Assembly: GCA_964495905.1 (NCBI GenBank)
Contig: CAZBWN010000009.1
Location: forward strand, 1 to 6,841
From: CAJBLF01 sp964495905
Lineage (GTDB): Bacteria > Patescibacteriota > Gracilibacteria > Absconditabacterales > Absconditicoccaceae
Direction: 5' to 3'
DNA length: 6,841 nt
Part shown: one piece after another, positions 5,217-6,841 of the stretch
Numbering within the stretch: the first letter of the stretch is position 1
Layout: each line of letters starts with the position of its first letter
Program-made: the position numbers and the translations under genes
The notes under the pieces: model-generated
Databases searched by the model: none
What the model was told of the DNA's origin: nothing
What the model saw: the letters and a program-made list of their open reading frames with translations, nothing else

Positions 5217-6841
5217 ATGTCTATCAGGTCAATTGTTTTATTATTGGTGAGTATTTTACTTATTATGGGATCATCGTTTGCTCAACTTGATTGAACCTGA
5301 TTTTTACTTGATGCACTACCCACAGGTATCTTTACAGATTCTTTTCTGAGTCTGGATTCAGGGATTAGTTTGATAGACTTATCTTCTCTAATAGACCTGC
5401 GCGTCGTGGCGTGAGATACTGGACAGAACATGACAGGCTTGGACAGTGGGGGAGTTATGGCTTTATGACTAGGTTTATTGGAAATCGATATCCTTTCGTC
5501 ATCAGGGGAGATTGTTTCTATTCTAGGGTCATGAGACCTTACAGGGGAGACAAATTCAGGAATGATTTCAGATGCTATTCCTCATCTGATTCTCTCCGAA
5601 GTATATTACGACGGGACGGACGAATGGATTGAAATCACGAATATCGGCAATGGAAATTTTCAAGGAAATTTTATCCTGTCGGGTGCCAAAAGTACCCCTG
5701 TTTTTCTGATCAATATTTCCATCCTCTCAGGAGAGTCAAAAATATTTGGCGATACACTGATCCAGATCTCTGGAAACCAGTATATAGGGAAAACAGGATT
5801 GGCGTTGAGTATGACAGATACCACAGAAATCAGTATTCAGATGCTTATCTCTGGTCAGATAGAGGACACTTTTTTGGTGGATCAATACCGAGTCAACAAA
5901 TACAATGATAAGAAGACTTCTTTTGAAAAGATGGGAGGAATTTCCACCCGGGTGGAAACAGGAAGGGTAGTAAACGCTCAAAGTGGATATATCATCAATC
6001 CAGGGAGATATTTTACTACAGGAATTAATATTACAAATATTTCTTTTTCTCCTGCACAATCTTGAACCAATCTTCAGTTACCGATTTCCTGTGATTCCCT
6101 AGACCAAAGAGACCTCATCAAAATCAATGAAATATTTCCCTGAAACGAAAAATATCCTCCCTATATCGAATTAGCGATTCATGAAGATATTTCGATAGAT
6201 ACCCTGTCCATATCAGGAAATCTCTTGGCTACAGGTGTATCATTTTCATTAGGGAGCTGAGGTACTACCTTGGAAAAGAATACTATTTTATTGATTTCAT
6301 CAACGGGCTTCCGGCAAAGCGAAGGGATCACTAGCGTACGAAATCGCGATTTTTCCCTGCTTAGTACCTGAAATCGATTAGTGATAACCTTTGGTTCTTG
6401 ACAAAATAGACGAGTTATGGACATTGTCTATCTTTCCTGAAATAGTCTAGGTAAGTCCTCATATTTCTGAGCTACAAGCTATCAATGTGCGAGGATTTTG
6501 GACGTTTTGGACGACTTTTCGCCAGGATTCGAAAGGAGGTTTTTGAAGTATATCCCAGTAAGTACCGTGACTAAAATTGAGTATATTCAAGTCGCTACAG
6601 GAAATATATCAGAAGCGGGAAGCTGTCAAGTTCCCTCACCTATCGTGCTATTATCTTGAGAAAAGCTAGTGAATACCAATATTCCACCAGCAATAGATCA
6701 ATATACCATTGATATCCTGAATATCGATTATGACCCTGAGGGCTCAGATACCAATAATGAAAAGATTACATTACAGGCTACACATATTTCGGGAGACATG
6801 ACTCCTCTAGATTTGAACAAAACATTCAGGCTCACTATCAA
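5217..6841 (+). CDS. Secreted protein with probable tandem lamin-tail domains, 3'-truncated
   Basis: The frame runs from ATG 5217 off the window end (541 residues visible). The N-terminus has one Arg, a hydrophobic core (IVLLLVSILLIMG) and a likely signal peptidase I site after SSFA at residue 22, so the protein is exported. Nothing suggests a lipoprotein Cys. From about 124, LILSEVYYDGTDEWIEITN followed by a 'gnfil.....f.i.....gesk' pattern resembles the lamin-tail (LTD) beta-sandwich, whose signature is 'vviNEv.y.g.dEWIEL.N'. A second copy begins near 301 (IKINEIFPG...YIEL), and a third, cut off, near 498 (IDILNIDYDPEGSDTNNEKI). LTDs are often found on exported proteins and may mediate surface adhesion or accompany nucleases. 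Thirteen TGAs are read as Gly. The stretch from residue 420 to 440 is less LTD-like. Alternatives: another Ig-like or beta-sandwich surface repeat. The C-terminus, and any catalytic or anchor domain, is not visible. Confidence 0.7.

Noticed and set aside
5411..5632. Plus-strand frame 5411-5632 (73 aa, Arg/Tyr-rich)
   Set aside because: It is in another frame inside the LTD protein gene, whose own frame is continuous from a signal peptide into recognisable domains.
6471..6600. Possible frameshift in the LTD gene between the second and third domains
   Set aside because: The stretch looks less domain-like, but the frame stays open on both sides with no TAA or TAG and returns to LTD-like sequence in the same frame.

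Overview
The window reads as a piece of a small-genome, AT-rich bacterium that translates UGA as glycine (genetic code 25). This points to the Absconditabacteria (SR1) / Gracilibacteria branch of the Patescibacteria (CPR). Under the standard code nearly every gene is shattered. With TGA read as Gly, six continuous plus-strand genes appear, holding 33 in-frame TGA codons, and every complete gene ends in TAA or TAG. Many TGAs fall on glycines that are near-invariant in recognisable families: the GGGTGGH, GGYV and GGSQG loops of MurG, the two helix-turn-helix glycines of a HigA-like protein, and the G before R-x-H-Q-I-R in a pseudouridine synthase. The code assignment therefore rests on the sequence itself. 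The phylum assignment is inference from the code.

Layout, all on the plus strand: (1) 1-761, the 3' part of an RluA-family pseudouridine synthase. (2) 777-811, a very compact junction where a perfect 28-bp palindrome that can act as terminator also carries the -10 box of the next promoter. (3) 812-2455, a 547-aa unrecognised lysine/glutamate-rich helical protein. (4) 2448-2530, a second compact terminator/promoter junction. (5) 2531-3217, a 228-aa unrecognised helical protein. (6) 3218-3616, a 399-base non-coding stretch with hairpins and four 25-bp TTCAC...GTGAA palindromes. (7) 3617-3928, a HigA-like XRE-family antitoxin/regulator with no HigB toxin beside it. (8) 3946-5043, murG, 17 bases after the higA-like stop. 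(9) 5044-5216, three consecutive hairpins, at least one a classic intrinsic terminator. (10) 5217-6841, the 5' part of a secreted protein with what look like three lamin-tail-type domains.

The genes do not form one obvious pathway. The likeliest functional unit is the operator array plus the HigA-like regulator, probably self-repressed, with murG directly downstream and a hairpin terminator overlapping the end of the regulator gene. That arrangement could tie peptidoglycan lipid II synthesis to the regulator, but this is inference. The two unknown proteins (812-3217) have their own promoters and no recognisable partner in the window.
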